Source of the DNA: a virus
Virus record (IMG/VR): IMGVR_UViG_3300033143_005517
Span: 1-34,225 of that record
DNA: 34,225 nt
Strand: one strand, 5' to 3'
Part shown: in pieces, positions 26,501 through 33,077 of the stretch
How the letters are laid out: each line of letters starts with the position of its first letter
Numbering within the stretch: the stretch's first letter is position 1
Program-made: the position numbers and the translations under genes
The notes under the pieces: model-generated
The model's input: only the letters and a program-made list of their open reading frames with translations
Database searches by the model: none
What the model was told of the DNA's origin: nothing

Positions 26501-26713
26501 GCAAAGATGGATAAATCTATCAAAACACCTGCGCCTGGTATGGTATTTACAATGCCTTATAAAAATACAGGTCATTGTGGATTTATATTGTCTATCAAAG
26601 ATGGAATTGCTACTGTTAAGGATTCTAATTGGTTACTTGATAAAAAGATCAAAATACACACGATTCCAGTATCAAAAATGACTGGCTTTGCTTATATTAA
26701 TCGTTTAGCTTAA
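23588..26713 (+). CDS. Large virion (ejection-type) protein with C-terminal CHAP-like hydrolase
   Basis: 1041 residues. The N-terminus has two related modules (YYKRGKRIVRIRDGKETWL; RYQKTGQEVIDIQTGKWL) joined by Pro/Ala/Lys linkers (about 48-85, 133-163). Three ~50-residue repeats follow near 360, 424 and 496 (core RPDV...AFPGQDP...EAN-x-WLNDWWN). A long helical section spans about 600-930. The C-terminus is CHAP-like: IGGQCGRFVN with nucleophile C951, TGHCGFI with H996, then DSNW. It would cut peptidoglycan during DNA entry, as virion-associated lysins do. Its place between fibre and another helical protein fits an internal ejection protein. Confidence 0.72.
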   Translation: MATSYYKRGKRIVRIRDGKETWLNEIGSANRARHMGGLASVPDYSSYKKPSATKPKPRPRPAPVARPKPVARPAPKPAPKPAPAPKTSAARYQKTGQEVIDIQTGKWLTAERSKQIAEMSGGWNYVPSYSGSVAKPAPVAKPTLPKPVPVVKPVAPVQPVAMPEVKEPSEYASIRKVFGEGWKPAPIFEQRGLTGQGVYGAVRIKGTKDVYTIGKGGRKETAESYAQKFGTSSQSGIVGEITAEQARKLGISVPVPDRGKIDLGDGNKVPVTVIPKKGFLDTLAPEEPEPKVSVSELAGLGERFGIEGVGEIPSFREGLTAEQRRNIETLIKTKPESRWTDKDWEDYRWATEGTTDAEPVITGNPVIDAYNKRPDVQAAIARAFPGQDPFRQGSEANKWLNDWWNRTGRVEMAEQIPITEEEAVVTGEPVIDYYNKRPDVKAAIEEAFPGQDPFQQGTEANTWLNDWWNSTGRAESEAEAEVAGEVVTEEKVTGEVVTGDQSLIDIYNSREDLQKEVARLFPGQDPLEAGTEANKWLNDWWNSVGKSEYPDVSLVEPTDETGVSKTEDADAIIPDADDEQKTFMQTMVDKIRELFGIKKTAYKTAAEELGMEEKSQKITDIQNLIQDRKEYWEKETARIKNRIAPMSAINAELGRSESRRIAEMANLEIREAIAQGNWDRAHDLAKESADDAYAAAELEIKALEIQGDISKDEKDNLMDMLKFHKDLLLEGFVPITEEETVGLPVENYITFPDGSIYALPVEGLNGDIDTQAITLPDGRIQLINKKTGAVIKTYGTAEPEKTDKYKDAQYKAATYATRMTNASKIITGMEADLKDKWAVTQWLEGIFPNWMKPADRQVYEQAMRNFVNAVLRQESGAAIAESEFESAKKQYFPQPGDSQAVIDQKRKNRQTSIDGMVEQAGGAFKDGGGGTPTASLGIVAEKKVGSIGGQCGRFVNSIAKLGVGDTYASKMAKMDKSIKTPAPGMVFTMPYKNTGHCGFILSIKDGIATVKDSNWLLDKKIKIHTIPVSKMTGFAYINRLA
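24664..25222 (+). repeat. Three coding repeats (VxTGxPVID ... WLNDWWN)
   Basis: Each copy encodes about 50 residues: a V-(I/V)-T-G entry, a helix (YNKRPDVQAAIARA), FPGQDP, and EAN-x-WLNDWWN. The third copy is most divergent (YNSREDLQKEVARL). They are strong in aromatic and charged residues and may be binding modules for cell wall or other ejection proteins. Confidence 0.8.
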
Positions 26714-26717
26714 ATTT

Positions 26718-28397
26718 ATGACTATAGAACAATTAGGACATCTAGCAAAAAATAGATTTCCAGACAATCCAGAATACAAGGGAAAATCCGACAGAGAAGT
26801 TGGCGAAATGCTTGTAGTAAAACATCGCGCTTATCGTGGCAGACATAAAGTTGATTTCAGTAAGAAGAAAGAACCTGCTCCAGAGAAAAAAACTGAGAAA
26901 AAGGAAGAAAAAAAATATCCTCATATGCCAAAGGGATATAAGCCAGAAGGAGCGGTCATGTATGATAAACCGATTGGTCCAGAACCAGCTCCTGAAAAAG
27001 GTACAATAGAAACAGGATTTGCTCCAGTTGATGCAGCAGGTAATATTGGATTAGGTATAACCAAAGGAGTTGCTAGTTCTTTCTTAGGAATGGCTTCACT
27101 TCCTCATTCTGTTGGTAAATGGCTTGCTGAAAAATTTACAGGCAAACCAGCTCCAGAAGCGTTCCAAAAAACAATCAGACAGAAGGTAGAAGAAAGTGGT
27201 AGCTTAGAAGCTAAAGGAAAGTGGGAAAAGATTGGCAAAGGTGGCGAACAGCTTGCTGAGTTTTTTGCTCCTACTCCAGTTGGAAAAAGCAAAGGCATTG
27301 CTGCTGGAATTAAAATTCTTAACAAATTAAAAAAGCCAGCGATTGTTGAAAAAGCCATTATTAAATCAGCTCCAGTAGTTTCAAGGATGGCTAGAGAAGG
27401 CGCTAAATTTGGCGGCGTGGTCGCAGTTCAAGAAGGAGAAATAGGAAAAGAAGCTAAAGAGGCTGCTATGCTTGGTGCTGCATTTCCTCTTGGTGGAGCT
27501 ATAACCAAAGCAGGCATTCTTAAAATAATTTCTCCAGTTAAAACAAAAATTAAAGATATTCCAAGCTGGGCATGGGAAAAGATATTAAAAAGATCTCCAG
27601 CTGAAATTCAAAAAGCCCCTGAATTAGCAAAAGACATATCTAAACTTGAAATAGTGGGAAAAAGCAGAGGAGAAATATATGATAAACTTTCAAGCAAGAT
27701 AATAGCATCTAATAAATTGATAGATAAAATGTTAGCAACACAAAAAGATGTTAAAGTCCCTTGGCAAGAAGCTCCTATAACAATAACAAAATATGCTAAT
27801 ATAAAAGAGATGGTTAAATCATTAGAAGAATTAAAGGCATCTTATGCTAAAATTCCAGGAGAAGCTGCTTCTGTCAAAGCTGTTGAAAAAATAATTGCTG
27901 ATATTAAACCATATGCAGCTATGACTGCAGCAATAGCACAAGAACTTAAAAAGGCATTGTATAAAATGACAAGTAGTAGTTATAATAAAGGATTTTTAGA
28001 AATACCTGCAAAGAAAGAAGCTCAAAAAATATTAGCTAGAGAAATAAAAAAACAGCTAGAAATTCTAGCTCCTGGAGTAAAGAATGAAAATACAAGAGAA
28101 GGTATTTTAATAGGAGCGCGTGATGCTATAGAAAAAGCAATGAGTAAAGCTGAAAGTAAAAGTCCTATTGGTCTTACAGACATTTTAGCGGGTGGTATGT
28201 ATTTAAGTGGAAGTGGTCCAAGTGGAATTTTTGCAGCACTTGGACTTAGAGCTATGGATACACCTATGTTTTTGAGCGGTATTTCTAAGATAGTTAAATA
28301 TTTTGAAACTCTTCCGCCGATAAAACAAGCATATTATTATGAAACATTAAAAACACTTACTGCTGGATATGAAATGCTTACAAGAAAAAAAGAATAA
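26718..28397 (+). CDS. Probable internal virion / ejection protein (559 aa)
   Basis: No family recognised. The N-terminal 60 residues (IEQLGHLAKNRFPDNPEYKG) are basic and end in a Lys/Glu/Pro linker. Residues 95-290 hold several Gly/Ala-rich amphipathic or weakly hydrophobic helices (AAGNIGLGITKGVASSFLGM; EAAMLGAAFPLGGAITKAGI), the remainder is Lys-rich helix, and a hydrophobic stretch near 490-515 (LTDILAGGMYLSGSGPSGI) follows. Such membrane-active helical proteins next to a virion lysin are typical of ejection proteins that form a channel for DNA. It is last in the rightward block, five bases after the CHAP-like gene. Confidence 0.62.
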   Translation: MTIEQLGHLAKNRFPDNPEYKGKSDREVGEMLVVKHRAYRGRHKVDFSKKKEPAPEKKTEKKEEKKYPHMPKGYKPEGAVMYDKPIGPEPAPEKGTIETGFAPVDAAGNIGLGITKGVASSFLGMASLPHSVGKWLAEKFTGKPAPEAFQKTIRQKVEESGSLEAKGKWEKIGKGGEQLAEFFAPTPVGKSKGIAAGIKILNKLKKPAIVEKAIIKSAPVVSRMAREGAKFGGVVAVQEGEIGKEAKEAAMLGAAFPLGGAITKAGILKIISPVKTKIKDIPSWAWEKILKRSPAEIQKAPELAKDISKLEIVGKSRGEIYDKLSSKIIASNKLIDKMLATQKDVKVPWQEAPITITKYANIKEMVKSLEELKASYAKIPGEAASVKAVEKIIADIKPYAAMTAAIAQELKKALYKMTSSSYNKGFLEIPAKKEAQKILAREIKKQLEILAPGVKNENTREGILIGARDAIEKAMSKAESKSPIGLTDILAGGMYLSGSGPSGIFAALGLRAMDTPMFLSGISKIVKYFETLPPIKQAYYYETLKTLTAGYEMLTRKKE

Positions 28398-28406
28398 TTA
28401 TAGATT

Positions 28407-28574
28407 TTAATTATCTATATTATGTTTAGCGTCATAGATTGCCTGCATTTCATCAGCATCTGTTATTCCTTCATAATCATAATCAGAAGAAATATCTTTC
28501 CATTTCATTGCTTCCATATAATTATCTATTTTGTAAGCGATTAGTATTAGAACTATTATTAAGATAATTCCCAT
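28407..28574 (-). CDS. Small membrane protein (55 aa)
   Basis: From the ATG at 28574, an N-terminal membrane helix (MGIILIIVLILIAYKI) is followed by an acidic soluble tail (DISSDYDYEGITDADEM). A GTG at 28610 would extend it by 12 residues but overlaps the edge of the rightward terminator. No Shine-Dalgarno. It may sit at the end of the leftward block. Function is unknown; small single-helix proteins of this kind can act as antiholins, exclusion factors or toxins, which is speculation. Confidence 0.5.
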   Translation of the reverse strand: MGIILIIVLILIAYKIDNYMEAMKWKDISSDYDYEGITDADEMQAIYDAKHNIDN

Positions 28575-28610
28575 ATATTTATTATTAAAGGTTAAGTTTT
28601 CTTCCCCCAC

Positions 28611-28655
28611 ACCCCGCTAGCGTTCACACGGCTTCGCTAGCGGGGTTTATTTTTC
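28611..28655 (+). terminator. Rho-independent terminator of the rightward structural block
   Basis: ACCCCGCTAGCG (28611-28622) pairs with CGCTAGCGGGGT (28635-28646), 12 perfect bp around a 12-base loop, followed by TTTATTTTTC. It is the most stable hairpin in the window. The T run exists only in the rightward direction, so it ends transcripts from the late genes; leftward transcripts would meet a hairpin without a U tract. Confidence 0.88.
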
Positions 28656-28728
28656 ATTTAGGTATCATTGTCGGCTTTACTATTACAGCTCCTAAAAACG
28701 CTTGCTGTTCGGTCTAAAATGTCAAGGA

Positions 28729-28821
28729 TTACAGATTAAATACAATCCATCCGACAATTCCCATAAAAGCAATTGTACCGACAAAATCCAAAGCAAATAT
28801 TGCCTTCTTATAAATAGTCAT
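28729..28821 (-). CDS. Tiny single-helix membrane protein (30 aa)
   Basis: ATG at 28821 with AGAAAGGAAC 5 bases upstream opens 30 codons. The peptide is MTIYKKAIFALDFVGT then a hydrophobic helix (IAFMGIVGWIVFNL). The strong ribosome-binding site and a 12-base gap from the ParB-methyltransferase gene support it as real. Function unknown. Confidence 0.6.
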   Translation of the reverse strand: MTIYKKAIFALDFVGTIAFMGIVGWIVFNL

Positions 28822-28833
28822 TTTAGTTCCTTT

Positions 28834-29958
28834 CTAGTTAGTTAAATTATTGTCCAACCCCCAGTTATCCCAACCCTTCACTGGCTGTCTGCTAAATAAT
28901 TCTATTCGTGGAAGTTTGCCGACCAACTGGACTATTTTTTCACGAACAATGTCTGGCTTCTTAGAATGTTCTTCAATCGGCGCTTCTATTACCTGTGAAA
29001 CAGACCTGTCTATTCTTTCTGTTTTGCCTTTAGTGGCTATCAAACAAAGTTCTGAATTGCTTCTAGTCCAGCTTCCCAATCCTAAGAAGTGGCTGTCCTT
29101 ATTCTTATTTTTCTTAATCCAGTTAAACCCACAGGTAGAATAGGTAAAACCCCACGCTTTTATTACTTCAAACGCTTTATCCAGAATAGGAAAAGTCACC
29201 CAAAGAAATAAAATACAGTTTTCATCAGCGATATTCTTGACTGGAACTTCACAGATTTCTTCTATCGTCATTCCTTTGTAATGAAGCGATTGATTCTTTC
29301 TTCCGCCAGTGAAATAAGACCAAGCTGGATCTGCCAGAATAATATTGTATTTATTCTTGGTAGCATAAATATCTGTGAAACTATCTTTCTGTTTTCGTCC
29401 TTTAAACTCTTTAGCTTTTTCTTCCACTGCTTTTAACTTTTCCCTTCTTTTTACTTCTTGATAAGCATCATTAACATTTCCAGTTTCATCCATTTTCTCA
29501 ATTAGTTCCTTATCTCCAAAATCTATAACTTTTTCTGCATTCAATAATGTTGTTCTTCCTATGTCAAATCCTTTGGCTATCTTTTCATCTGTCCTACCCT
29601 TGTCCAAATTGGACGAGGGTCTGCCAATTTTCATTCTCTTTTCTGCTTCTTTCTTTTTCAAGGGTTCAATAGCTTTCTTAATTGCTATCATTTCTGTAGG
29701 AAGAAATTGTTTCCTAACAACATTTTCATCATATTCTCCTTTTAGGATGTCATTAATTTTAACAACATTTACATCAATTTCTTTCCAGCCAAGTTCTTTA
29801 CAAGCCAGCAACCTTCTTTGTCCAGCGATTAAATTATTTTTCTCGTCAACGACTATCGGTTGTAAAAGCCCGATTTCTTTAATAGAATTTTTAAGTGTTT
29901 CTAGTTCGCCGATGTCTTTCCTAAATCTTTTTCTTATCTTTATTTTATTTATTTCCAT
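28834..29958 (-). CDS. ParB-like / MT-A70 adenine methyltransferase fusion
   Basis: 374 residues. Residues 1-95 are a ParB/sulfiredoxin-like domain with AGQRRLLACKELGW (45-58); a helix-turn-helix region with IAKGFDIGRTTLLNAEK follows. Residues about 200-360 are an MT-A70 methyltransferase with the catalytic DPAW (210-213), the FLWVTFP segment and SNSELCLIATKG. These enzymes methylate adenine N6 in DNA. In phages the fusion is common and may protect phage DNA from restriction. The start has AGGAAGG upstream. The gene is 13 bases downstream of a PD-(D/E)XK-like gene. Confidence 0.87.
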   Translation of the reverse strand: MEINKIKIRKRFRKDIGELETLKNSIKEIGLLQPIVVDEKNNLIAGQRRLLACKELGWKEIDVNVVKINDILKGEYDENVVRKQFLPTEMIAIKKAIEPLKKKEAEKRMKIGRPSSNLDKGRTDEKIAKGFDIGRTTLLNAEKVIDFGDKELIEKMDETGNVNDAYQEVKRREKLKAVEEKAKEFKGRKQKDSFTDIYATKNKYNIILADPAWSYFTGGRKNQSLHYKGMTIEEICEVPVKNIADENCILFLWVTFPILDKAFEVIKAWGFTYSTCGFNWIKKNKNKDSHFLGLGSWTRSNSELCLIATKGKTERIDRSVSQVIEAPIEEHSKKPDIVREKIVQLVGKLPRIELFSRQPVKGWDNWGLDNNLTN

Positions 29959-29971
29959 AAGTTTATCCTTC

Positions 29972-30565
29972 CTAGATTAAATTAAGAAGTACTTCACTAT
30001 CCTCCTTTGATATTAAGGGGGCGTTTGCGGGAACTGGATCGTCGCTTATTATTTCTTCAGGTTCTTTTTTAGCTGACTTCCAATGAAAGGAATAGAATCC
30101 TTCAAATTCAGATAAAGGAACTACTCTAAACGCTGATTGCCAAGTGCTGTCAGAATCATTTCTGTAAGATGTTGTATTACTATGCAGTTGATAATTTTCT
30201 TTAATTTCTTCGTATCTGTCATAAAGCTGTTTAGTTCTTTTAAGAAATATCATCGTTCGGGTTTCATCTGAAACAAATACAATCCAGTTCGCTTCAGATT
30301 TATACCACCATCCTTCTTTTTTTATGCCAAGTTCTTCATTGTAGTCAGCGTAGTCTTCAATGAATAGTTTCTCGTCATCCTTATAATTATTTTTAACTTC
30401 ATATCCTTTCCCTCCAGCAACAACATAATCAATGTCTTTTTTCTGATATGCTGGATTTTTAGAAACATCTTTGAACGGAATGTTAAAGAAGTTAAGATAA
30501 TCATTCTCAAAAATGTTTTCTGCTATCAATCCTTTGTTTCTGTCATCGTCAAAATCTGTAGCCAT
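29972..30565 (-). CDS. PD-(D/E)XK nuclease-like protein
   Basis: 197 residues. A helix with E16, then KKDIDYVV (D46) and KGYEVKNN (E56, K58) match the D-x(n)-E-x-K nuclease motif; EWW-like aromatic segments and a later strand (NWIVFVSDETRTMIFLK) fit the core fold. Related proteins are restriction-type enzymes, resolvases or recombination exonucleases. Next to an adenine methyltransferase it might form a modification-linked pair, though phage repair nucleases look the same. No Shine-Dalgarno is seen before the ATG at 30565. Confidence 0.65.
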   Translation of the reverse strand: MATDFDDDRNKGLIAENIFENDYLNFFNIPFKDVSKNPAYQKKDIDYVVAGGKGYEVKNNYKDDEKLFIEDYADYNEELGIKKEGWWYKSEANWIVFVSDETRTMIFLKRTKQLYDRYEEIKENYQLHSNTTSYRNDSDSTWQSAFRVVPLSEFEGFYSFHWKSAKKEPEEIISDDPVPANAPLISKEDSEVLLNLI

Positions 30566-30665
30566 AAATCAAATGTATAATGCGAATAAAAACATTGTTT
30601 TTTTATTCCTTATTTTCATCTTCATTTGATTTAAGCCGAGCAATGATGCTGCTTTTGTCTGTCTG

Positions 30666-31022
30666 CTAAGCGTAGATTCTGCTTAGTTCTTTCATTTTCA
30701 TTTGCTTGTAATAGTCCCTAGCGTAGGTATTAATTCGTTCTCTGTTTTCAAGGTAATAATTTCTGCGATAAAGTTTAAGGCGTTCGGCGTTTTCCTTTTG
30801 CCATTTCTCTGTTTTAGCCATCATTTCTTCCCGATGATCCCAGTAATAATCCCTATTCTGTTTCAGACAAAATTCCAAGTTCTTTTTCCTATATTCTTTA
30901 TTTATTATTCTAACGCAATCTTTACAGTATTTATTCTTTCTGTCTTTTCTATGGTTATCAGTAGTGAACTCATCTTCATTTTTCTTCATTTGACATTTCA
31001 TACAAATCTTCTGGTAAGTCAT
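30666..31022 (-). CDS. Zinc-ribbon, basic coiled protein (118 aa)
   Basis: C7-x2-C10 and C33-x2-C36 form a zinc ribbon like the N-terminal fingers of phage endonuclease VII-type proteins, but no HNH or nuclease residues follow. The rest is a highly charged helical stretch rich in Arg, Tyr and Glu (YRKKNLEFCLKQNRDYYW). It may bind nucleic acid. The TAG stop is followed in frame by 20 sense codons to a TAA. Function uncertain. Confidence 0.6.
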   Translation of the reverse strand: MTYQKICMKCQMKKNEDEFTTDNHRKDRKNKYCKDCVRIINKEYRKKNLEFCLKQNRDYYWDHREEMMAKTEKWQKENAERLKLYRRNYYLENRERINTYARDYYKQMKMKELSRIYA

Positions 31023-31039
31023 ATTTCTAATTTAACAAG

Positions 31040-31732
31040 TCAATCATTTTCATTTTTTATCAATTCAACAAATTCATTATCCCAAAATTCCAGATTAGGA
31101 AGCGTACAATGTCCTCCTTGTTTCTTCATCATCGGGATAAGCAGCGGCATCTTATATTCTGGAAATCCCAGCTTTTCATATCCTTTGTTATAGTCCGCAG
31201 AAGGAATGGTATAAACTTCTGAAAAAGATAATCCGTGCTTATCGCATTCCCTTTTCAGCATCTTCACATATTCTATCATCGCCGCATAGAAAGTAGTTTG
31301 GGATATTTTCATCAGTTCTGTCGTTTCGGGCTTATCAAAGAGATAAACTTTCATTCCTGCCCTTCTAAAGTAGTCCGCTACTTCGCTTGCCTGTTCGCCA
31401 CCAAGAAACTTAGTAAAAGTTTTCAGTGATTCTTCTAAGTGTGGATGGATTCCGACAACAGGACTATGGATGGCATTTACTTTTCTTGAAGTTCCAACAG
31501 GAACTGTTGAGTGAATGACTGTGAAATTTGGTTTATACTTTTCTTGATATTCTTTCACTTGTTCTATAAACTTATCAGAATAAGGGAAAACAATATGCAT
31601 AATTTCAATATCTGTTGAGCCAGCCGCTTGATCCAAAGTCCTATTTTTATCAACTATGGAAATTGGATAAGATTTTAATACTTTTTGTAAGGACTTTCCA
31701 ACTTCACCATAACCACAAATTAAAGTTCTCAT
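31040..31732 (-). CDS. Nucleotide-sugar dehydrogenase-like NAD-binding protein
   Basis: 230 residues. A Rossmann G-Y-G-E-V-G (7-12) opens the protein, VIHSTVPVGTS (73-82) corresponds to the S-T-V-P-G-T motif of the UDP-glucose/GDP-mannose dehydrogenase family, and ETTELMKISQTTFYAAMIEYVKML is the helix that holds the catalytic Lys in relatives. The protein is much shorter than the family (about 400) and lacks the C-terminal UDP-binding domain and an obvious catalytic Cys. It may supply or modify sugars for the glycan cassette, or have another oxidoreductase role. GAAAGGAG precedes the start. Confidence 0.65.
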   Translation of the reverse strand: MRTLICGYGEVGKSLQKVLKSYPISIVDKNRTLDQAAGSTDIEIMHIVFPYSDKFIEQVKEYQEKYKPNFTVIHSTVPVGTSRKVNAIHSPVVGIHPHLEESLKTFTKFLGGEQASEVADYFRRAGMKVYLFDKPETTELMKISQTTFYAAMIEYVKMLKRECDKHGLSFSEVYTIPSADYNKGYEKLGFPEYKMPLLIPMMKKQGGHCTLPNLEFWDNEFVELIKNEND

Positions 31733-31900
31733 TTATTTTTTTCTCCTTTCTTCTTTTCTATTAATTACTCCTTTGCTAATTACTTCATTTATTCTTTTGG
31801 ATTGAAGCTCCTTTTTTATTTCCATTTGTTGTTTGATAATTTTCTTAACAACTTTGTTAGCTTCTTCTGGATGAGCTTTTGCCCATTTGTTATTTTTCAT
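31733..31900 (-). CDS. Small basic hypothetical protein (55 aa)
   Basis: Starts MKNNKWAKAHPEEANKVVK and is nearly all charged helix (QQMEIKKELQSKRINEVI). Its stop directly touches the next start codon (TAA-ATG), and its last codons carry the GAAAGGAG signal for the dehydrogenase-like gene, which argues for translational coupling. No family recognised. Confidence 0.6.
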   Translation of the reverse strand: MKNNKWAKAHPEEANKVVKKIIKQQMEIKKELQSKRINEVISKGVINRKEERRKK

Positions 31901-31901
31901 A

Positions 31902-32537
31902 TTATTTTAAGTTTAATCTATTAGCGAATCTATAATCATCCCATCTTTTATCCTTCTTGTTGTGTTCTTTCTTTTTTTCTATTTCTTCTTTTGTTTGCTT
32001 CATTAGTTGAAAACAATTTACTTTTGGGTCATATTGAGATATTACTCCGTCTTCTCCTCCAACGCTTACTCCAGCAACTCTAGCTCCTAATCGTTTTTCT
32101 CTGAAATCAATAGGATATTCCATACAAGATAAATATTTTAGAGTAGCAACTAATTCACCATTAAGGAAACAATAATTAACATTGATTTTTAGTTCCTTGT
32201 CTCCTTTTCCTTTTTCAGAAAGATATTCTTCCTCTAGCGTACATAGCTGTTTATTTATTCTTAACAAAGACCTGTACATTTCTCTATTTATTTCAGCCAT
32301 TAATTCATCTCTTTGGATTTTTTGTAAGTGTTTCTTCATTTCCTTTCTTGTCAACTTGAAAGATTTATGTTTATCAATACAAGGCAAATGTTTTTTTAAA
32401 TCTTTCTTGCCAGCAGCAATTGTTTCAGATATACTAGCGTTTGGATTCTTTTTAATCTGAAGATCAGATTCGTACATAGCAATTGTCCAACTCATTTTTA
32501 CGTATTTTATAAATTTTGTTAAATACGGTATAGTCAT
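31902..32537 (-). CDS. Hypothetical protein (211 aa)
   Basis: Unrecognised. The N-terminal half is charged and helical (RKEMKKHLQKIQRDELMAE), the middle has a strand segment (ELKINVNYCFLNGELVATLK), and RLGARVAGVSVGGEDGVISQ looks like a compact beta region; the C-terminus is Lys-rich. A later ATG at 32495 (MSWTIAMYE) would drop 14 residues and may be the true start. No Shine-Dalgarno before either. It is part of the leftward early block. Confidence 0.55.
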   Translation of the reverse strand: MTIPYLTKFIKYVKMSWTIAMYESDLQIKKNPNASISETIAAGKKDLKKHLPCIDKHKSFKLTRKEMKKHLQKIQRDELMAEINREMYRSLLRINKQLCTLEEEYLSEKGKGDKELKINVNYCFLNGELVATLKYLSCMEYPIDFREKRLGARVAGVSVGGEDGVISQYDPKVNCFQLMKQTKEEIEKKKEHNKKDKRWDDYRFANRLNLK

Positions 32538-32551
32538 AAGCTTATTATTAG

Positions 32552-32653
32552 TTACACTGTTTCTAGGGGTTCAAATCCCTTTTCTGCTGATGTTAAATCT
32601 TCATTTTCTTGCTCTTCGGAATACTGATAGCATTCCTCATTAAAATTTTCCAT
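32552..32653 (-). CDS. Tiny acidic hypothetical protein (33 aa)
   Basis: ATG at 32653 with AGAAAGGA 7 bases upstream; 33 codons to TAA. Very acidic (MENFNEECYQYSEEQENED), with no membrane segment. The clear ribosome-binding site and place between the RHH gene and the 211-aa gene support it. Small acidic phage proteins sometimes mimic DNA, but there is no evidence here. Confidence 0.55.
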   Translation of the reverse strand: MENFNEECYQYSEEQENEDLTSAEKGFEPLETV

Positions 32654-32679
32654 GATGTTTCCTTTCTAAGTTAGATTAA

Positions 32680-32817
32680 TTATTTTTCATTTTTTACAAT
32701 TTGTTTAATTGCTTCCACAATTTTTTCGTTCATAGAGATATTCTGACGAACGCAAATTAATTTTAACTTTTTGCGAAGCTCTTCTGAAAGAAAGATTCTA
32801 AATACTTTGTCTTCCAT
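32680..32817 (-). CDS. Ribbon-helix-helix (Arc/CopG-like) DNA-binding protein
   Basis: 45 residues: a short strand KVFRIFLSEEL, helix 1 (RKKLKLICVRQN), the S-M-N-E-K turn and helix 2 (IVEAIKQIVKN) give the RHH pattern. Arc-type dimers bind DNA through the strand pair. It has an AGGAAGG site and is the first gene after the leftward promoter at 32856-32883, so it probably regulates that promoter or the facing one. The repeats at 32958-32968 and 32986-32995 are possible operators. Confidence 0.8.
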   Translation of the reverse strand: MEDKVFRIFLSEELRKKLKLICVRQNISMNEKIVEAIKQIVKNEK

Positions 32818-32855
32818 GTTGTTGTCCTTCCTAGTAGTTTAATTATTATAGTCCT

Positions 32856-32883
32856 ATTATAGCAAATATAAGAACCTTGTCAA
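32856..32883 (-). promoter_or_regulatory. Consensus leftward sigma70 promoter
   Basis: On the reverse strand TTGACA (32883-32878) and TATAAT (32861-32856) are 16 bp apart with an extended TGC before the -10. It drives the RHH gene and the leftward block. Confidence 0.87.
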
Positions 32884-32957
32884 TAGCCCCAAGTATCGCT
32901 AAGATTAGCCATAATAAAATACTTTCTTTTTCTACACCCATAGAATATAAAATAAAA

Positions 32958-32995
32958 ACCCCCTTAAAATTGCCTGTGGATAAGTACCCCCTTGA
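32958..32995 (+). promoter_or_regulatory. Direct repeat ACCCCCTT in the divergent promoter region
   Basis: ACCCCCTT occurs at 32958-32965 and 32986-32993, 28 bp apart. The second copy overlaps the -35 of the rightward tRNA/ncRNA promoter. Their position suggests operator half-sites, for example for the RHH protein, but this is only inferred. Confidence 0.35.
32975..32983 (-). promoter_or_regulatory. Perfect DnaA-box match
   Basis: TGTGGATAA on the plus strand reads TTATCCACA on the minus strand, the 9-mer DnaA box. It is one isolated site between divergent promoters and may be chance, but tandem repeats lie 1 kb to the right. Confidence 0.4.
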
Positions 32996-33019
32996 CACGA
33001 TTTTTTAATCTGCTATACT
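32992..33019 (+). promoter_or_regulatory. Strong rightward promoter for tRNA-Trp and the large structured RNA
   Basis: TTGACA (32992-32997) and TATACT (33014-33019), 16 bp apart, with an extended TGC before the -10. Transcription would start near 33026, about 50 bases before the tRNA, and nothing terminator-like separates the tRNA from the RNA that follows. Confidence 0.85.
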
Positions 33020-33055
33020 GATAATAATATTTTCCTCATTGGTGTTTCCAATGTG

Positions 33056-33074
33056 TCCGCTCTGTCAGAGCGGA
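33056..33074 (+). other. GC-rich hairpin just 5' of tRNA-Trp
   Basis: TCCGCTCT (33056-33063) pairs with AGAGCGGA (33067-33074) with a 3-base loop, or as 7 bp with a 5-base loop. No T tract follows, so it is not a terminator. It may guide processing of the tRNA 5' end or protect the transcript. Confidence 0.55.
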
Positions 33075-33077
33075 TAT

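Noticed and set aside
30584-30604. Stem-loop of A and T runs as a terminator between the zinc-ribbon and nuclease genes
   Set aside because: The stem is only A-T pairs apart from one G-C, with no convincing stability.
32565-32581. T-arm-like sequence AGGGGTTCAAATCCCTT suggesting a tRNA
   Set aside because: No matching acceptor, D or anticodon arms upstream; the stretch encodes part of the 33-aa leftward protein.
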